Shown piece after piece: positions 61,030 to 64,000 of a stretch of DNA of 64,000 nt. The notes beneath the pieces are model-generated. The model made no database searches. It was not told the origin of the DNA and worked only from the letters and a program-made list of their open reading frames with translations. The stretch's first letter is position 1, and every line of letters starts with the position of its first letter. The DNA lies in assembly GCA_034933245.1 (NCBI GenBank), contig JAYFNX010000014.1, positions 1 through 64,000 on the forward strand, read 5' to 3'. The position numbers were made by a program, and so were the translations under genes. This DNA comes from Pelethousia sp034933245. Lineage in GTDB: Bacteria > Bacillota > Clostridia > Christensenellales > CAG-138.

Positions 61030-61838
61030 CGGCGGGCGCGGTCCGCATTAAAGCGCAGCTCGAAAGGTTTGGCCTTAATCCCAACAGGGCGCTGGGGCAA
61101 AACTTTCTGGCCAGCGCGGAAAAGGCGGAAGCCATTGCCGAGGCCGCCTGTTTGGGCGGCTTGCCCGTTCTGGAGGTTGGCCCGGGGTTAGGAGCGCTTA
61201 CAGGGCCGCTGCTTTGCCATGCGCCCCGGGTATGCGTCGTGGAGATCGATAAAGCCATGGCCTCGGCCCTGACTGCCCTGTTTCCCCAAGAAGAAAAGCT
61301 GCTCGTTTTGCAGGAGGATTTCCTGAAAGCCGATTTGGATCTTATTTACGGCGAGTTGGGCGGTCCCTTTGCTGTGGCGGCCAATCTGCCCTATTATGTC
61401 ACCACCCCCATCTGCCTTCGGCTCCTCAGTTGCGGCTTGCCCATCCCCCGGATGGTCCTCATGGCGCAGCGGGAGGCTGCGGGCCGTTTTTTCGCCCGGC
61501 CTGCTTCCAAGCAATATGGCCCGCTTTCCGTTCTGGCACAATATTATTATGCGCCTCAAGCGCTTATGGAGCTTTCCCCCGGGGATTATTATCCCCAGCC
61601 TGATGTAAGCTCCAGGGTCACCCTGCTCACCCGGCGGAAAACAGATCTCGTTCCCGGTCTGTTGGATTTCTTGCAGCGCGCCTTTGCCATGCGGCGCAAA
61701 ACCCTGGCCAATAACCTCAAAGGCCTGCCCGGCGGGGCAGAAGCGCTGGAGCAATGCGGCATCGCCCCCGGCGCCCGGGCGGAGAGCCTCCCCCCGGAAG
61801 CCCTGGCCATGCTGGCGGAGAATCTATTGCGCAAGTAA
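61014..61838 (+). CDS. rsmA: 16S rRNA dimethyladenosine transferase
   Basis: A 274-residue KsgA, which dimethylates two adjacent adenines in the 16S rRNA 3' hairpin. Seen: NRALGQNFL, SAM motif LEVGPGLGALTGPL, VVEIDKAM, and the catalytic NLPYYVTTPI. The ATG at 61014 lies inside the end of yabE (16-base overlap); a GTG at 61026 is an alternative. No clear ribosome site precedes either, so expression probably depends on translational coupling. Confidence 0.94.
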   Translation: MGEKVTAGAVRIKAQLERFGLNPNRALGQNFLASAEKAEAIAEAACLGGLPVLEVGPGLGALTGPLLCHAPRVCVVEIDKAMASALTALFPQEEKLLVLQEDFLKADLDLIYGELGGPFAVAANLPYYVTTPICLRLLSCGLPIPRMVLMAQREAAGRFFARPASKQYGPLSVLAQYYYAPQALMELSPGDYYPQPDVSSRVTLLTRRKTDLVPGLLDFLQRAFAMRRKTLANNLKGLPGGAEALEQCGIAPGARAESLPPEALAMLAENLLRK

Positions 61839-61860
61839 ACCCGCATATTGAATTTAATAG

Positions 61861-61897
61861 AAGCGGCGGAGCTCCTCTTGGGTTGCTCGGCCGCTTC
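61861..61897 (+). terminator. Terminator candidate after rsmA
   Basis: GAAGCGGCGGAGC pairs with GCTCGGCCGCTTC with one mismatch; the tail TTGGTTT is only moderately T-rich. It lies between convergent genes. Confidence 0.55.
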
Positions 61898-61935
61898 TTG
61901 GTTTGCGGAATTTTTATACCGGCGAACGGCCCGCG

Positions 61936-62826
61936 TTACGCCTCCCGAAGGGACGGAATCGCGTTTTCGGCCACAATGCAGGCCAGAATGATGGTTCCGC
62001 CTAGAAGGCCTGCGGGTTGTAATACTTCGCCCAGCATCAGGAAGGCGAATAAGGCGGTGAGCACCGGCTGGGTGCATTGCAGCAGGGATACCATGCGGCT
62101 TTCCAAATGCAGCAGGGATGCATTCTGCAGCACATAGGCCACGCAGCTACATCCGATAGCCAGGTAAGCAACCACTGCCCACGCTGTGGGCGTGGCACGG
62201 CCAAGGGCCGAAATGTCATCCATGCCGAAAGCCAGTATGGAACTTAGGATAGCCGTAACGCCCAACTGCACGGTGGATACCACCACGGCATCCAGCTTCT
62301 GAAGGGCGCGTTCACCATAGACCAGCCCGCCCGCAACGCACAGGGCCGTGCACAAGGCCAGCAAATCTCCGGTGCCCATCCGAAAAGCCGCTCCATTGGC
62401 GCAGAGCAGATACAGCCCCAGCACCACCAGGATCTGCACCGGCAGGTGCAGCCATTTGTATGGCCGCTTAAACAATAGGCTGGACAGCACCGGCGCGAAG
62501 AGCACGGGCAGGGACATAAGAAAGCCCACATTGGTTGCGCTGGTGCGTTCCAGCGCCAGGTTGCAGCTTATATAGGCCAGGGCCATGCATAGGCCGGCGG
62601 GCAGATAATCCGCCGGTTTTGCTGCCCGGAGCTGTTTCAAAGCCCGCCGGCCAAAAAGTACGGCAAAAAGCAGAAACGCCATGGTGAAACGCACGGCCAG
62701 GCACCAGAGGGCGGAAAGGCTTTCAAAGGCGATTTTGGAGAGGGGATTCCCGATGCCGTAAAGAATGCTCTGGAGCAGGATAAACATGCCGTATTGCCAA
62801 TTCTTTTCCCCCGCTTGCCGCTCCAT
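61936..62826 (-). CDS. DMT-superfamily (EamA) exporter
   Basis: A 296-residue transporter with about ten helices in two EamA repeats. Seen: SKIAFESLSALWCLAVRF, ERTSATNVGFLMSLPVLFAP and, in the second half, SLLHLESRMVSLLQCTQPVL. Distinct from the exporter at 22191. Substrate unknown; no regulator is adjacent. Confidence 0.85.
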   Translation of the reverse strand: MERQAGEKNWQYGMFILLQSILYGIGNPLSKIAFESLSALWCLAVRFTMAFLLFAVLFGRRALKQLRAAKPADYLPAGLCMALAYISCNLALERTSATNVGFLMSLPVLFAPVLSSLLFKRPYKWLHLPVQILVVLGLYLLCANGAAFRMGTGDLLALCTALCVAGGLVYGERALQKLDAVVVSTVQLGVTAILSSILAFGMDDISALGRATPTAWAVVAYLAIGCSCVAYVLQNASLLHLESRMVSLLQCTQPVLTALFAFLMLGEVLQPAGLLGGTIILACIVAENAIPSLREA

Positions 62827-62853
62827 ATGGCCTCGCCCCGTTTCTGTTTAAAT

Positions 62854-63699
62854 TTATTTGCCGGCCGCGAATACGATGTCCATGCCGGCAATGGAGTTGC
62901 CGCTGTAGGAGCGGATGATCACATGGCCATAATAACTGCTGGAATCCACCACATAGTTCGTCCCGTCCACATTGCCAAGATAAACGGCTACGTGATGCAC
63001 CTTGCGGTAGCGGCGGCATTCGCCTCCGCAGCCGCATTCCCGCCAAGCGGGGAACGCAAGAAAGATAAGGTCCCCTACCCTGGGTTTCCCATCCTCCCGT
63101 TCGTATTTTTCCATGTCCTGGGCCTGGGTGCCGCTGGTGCGGGAAATGCGGATTCCGTTGGCCTTATAGGCATATTGGGCCAGCTGGCTGCAATCCATGG
63201 TCTCATAGCTGGTTCCCAGCTTTTCCACGGCCGTTCTTACGATTTTCTCTCCCCGGCTATTGCCCAGCCGTTCGCAGTATTTGCGCAGGGCGGTTTCTGC
63301 GGCGCTGCCCAGCTGGTTATAACTGCCGTCATATACGTTCCCTTCGATGCTCGCTTCCACAGGCGTAACATGCAGCTTCTTCACCGTGACCCTACAGGTA
63401 GCCTTTGCGGTTCCGTCCTCCGTTGCCGCCGTGATTTTGGCGCTGCCTTTTTTTAGGGCCGTAATCACACCCTGCTGGTCTACCTGGGCGACTTCCGGGT
63501 CTGAACTGGCCCAGACAAGGCGCATCCCGCTGCCCTCCGGCGTAAGGGTATAAGCCAGTGTATACAAATCCTCCTGGTACAAGGTAATCTTGCTACTCTT
63601 GAACTGAATCTTCATTTCTCCCCCTTGGGATCCTTCGGCCAGGGCGACGGATGGGAAGCACAGTAGCAGGATCAGGAACAACGCGATGCCTTTTTTCAT
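62854..63699 (-). CDS. Secreted NlpC/P60 hydrolase with Ig-like domain
   Basis: A 281-residue secreted protein: signal peptide cut after ALA (residue 21), a Big_2-like immunoglobulin domain (~28-112; YQEDLYTLAYTLTPEG, WASSDPEVAQVDQQGVITAL) and a C-terminal NlpC/P60 peptidase (~145-280) with Cys in TMDCSQLAQYAY, His in VHHVAVYLG and a further His in SYYGHVII. It cuts stem peptides of the cell wall. A Cys-rich loop (ECGCGGEC) is unusual. ATG 63699 follows GGAGGAAAG. Confidence 0.88.
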   Translation of the reverse strand: MKKGIALFLILLLCFPSVALAEGSQGGEMKIQFKSSKITLYQEDLYTLAYTLTPEGSGMRLVWASSDPEVAQVDQQGVITALKKGSAKITAATEDGTAKATCRVTVKKLHVTPVEASIEGNVYDGSYNQLGSAAETALRKYCERLGNSRGEKIVRTAVEKLGTSYETMDCSQLAQYAYKANGIRISRTSGTQAQDMEKYEREDGKPRVGDLIFLAFPAWRECGCGGECRRYRKVHHVAVYLGNVDGTNYVVDSSSYYGHVIIRSYSGNSIAGMDIVFAAGK

Positions 63700-63714
63700 T
63701 TGTCTTTCCTCCAT

Positions 63715-63851
63715 GATGCCAGCGTTTTGAATTGCATACAGATATTGTGTATATTTCTGTTGATTATAACAATATTTTTCACGAGGTGCAATGAAATCCT
63801 AGACAGATTCGTCTTTTTTTGCCGTCTTTTTGCAAGGTTCTTTTTTCTTTG
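63715..63851. other. Intergenic stretch upstream of the NlpC/P60 gene
   Basis: AT-rich and without a supportable gene. It probably holds the promoter of the NlpC/P60 gene, but no clean pair was picked. Confidence 0.35.
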
Positions 63852-63880
63852 TTGTGAAAAAAGGCACCTTTTGCTATAAT
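63852..63880 (+). promoter_or_regulatory. Promoter with palindrome in its spacer
   Basis: -35 TTGTGA (63852-63857), 17-bp spacer, -10 TATAAT (63875-63880). The spacer holds the palindrome AAAAGG-CA-CCTTTT (63859-63872), where a repressor could block polymerase. Confidence 0.75.
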
Positions 63881-63968
63881 ATATTAATTGTATTCTTGTA
63901 TGCATGGACCCAGGCCGGCTCAGGGCTATGGGGCTGTTCTACATTTCTCATCACAAGGGGGTATTCAC

Positions 63969-64000
63969 ATGGTACAGGACACTCTACAGATTTTTATCGC
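63969..64000 (+). CDS. Start of a gene cut by the window edge
   Basis: ATG 63969 follows AAGGGGG with a seven-base spacing and opens a frame reading MVQDTLQIFI up to the last base. Only ten codons are visible, so the product cannot be named. The promoter at 63852-63880 fits with a leader of about 80 bases. Confidence 0.6.
   Translation, partial: MVQDTLQIFI

Noticed and set aside
1..64000. CRISPR array, prophage or complete conjugation module
   Set aside because: No regularly spaced repeats, no cas, phage structural, relaxase or integrase genes were seen.

Overview
The window looks like a chromosomal segment of an anaerobic, probably gut-associated, Gram-positive bacterium of the class Clostridia. 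The evidence is Firmicutes-type ribosome binding sites and promoters, a clostridial-style purine operon with a stand-alone AICAR transformylase and an archaeal-type PurO, a YabE-like G5/3D protein next to rsmA, a Spo0A-like DNA-binding protein, a collagen-like surface protein and a desulfoferrodoxin-linked regulator. Genus cannot be settled from the sequence; no rRNA or intact tRNA is present.

Region 1 (1-6.6 kb) is accessory DNA of lower G+C. It holds three IS3-family transposase relics (one hidden in a frame that is not the longest ORF), a redox trio (TlpA-like lipoprotein, CD1871A-type CXXC peptide, membrane polyferredoxin), a collagen-like gene broken by what looks like loss of one CA unit, a tRNA 3'-end-like fragment that may mark an attachment site, and a small Cys-rich protein. 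Region 2 (6.6-21 kb, minus strand) is one long purine operon in the order gntR-purE-purC-purF-purM-purN-purO-purH'-purD-purL-folD-guaB. It contains the route from PRPP to IMP except purB, plus folate one-carbon supply and the first GMP step. A GntR/UTRA regulator leads it, with a clear promoter and tandem palindromes. A strong terminator sits directly before purE with no room for a separate promoter, which suggests attenuation.

Region 3 (21-29 kb) has a macro-domain/NUDIX pair, a DMT exporter divergent from a LysR regulator, and a MacAB-like ABC operon with a lipoprotein. Region 4 (29-35 kb) is a tripartite tricarboxylate transporter (TctABC) co-transcribed with a DUF6282 amidohydrolase-like protein and a DUF3830 protein, divergent from an FCD-type GntR regulator. 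Region 5 (35-40 kb) has zinc-ribbon and small membrane proteins, an MFS-like membrane domain fused to a LuxR HTH, and a gene-poor stretch with a decayed gene.

Region 6 (40-47 kb) is a complete phosphate regulon, pstS-pstC-pstA-pstB-phoU-phoB-phoR, with a Pho-box-like repeat upstream and an internal terminator after pstS. Region 7 (47-64 kb) is housekeeping: a Spo0A-C-like protein, prs, a YccF protein, a PHP phosphoesterase, ftsH, a type-2-like ileS, an XRE-desulfoferrodoxin fusion, an NrdD-tail-like small protein, a MecA-type class B PBP divergent from yabE-rsmA, a second DMT exporter and an NlpC/P60 hydrolase. A new gene begins at the right edge. All functions are assigned by reading motifs; no database search was run.
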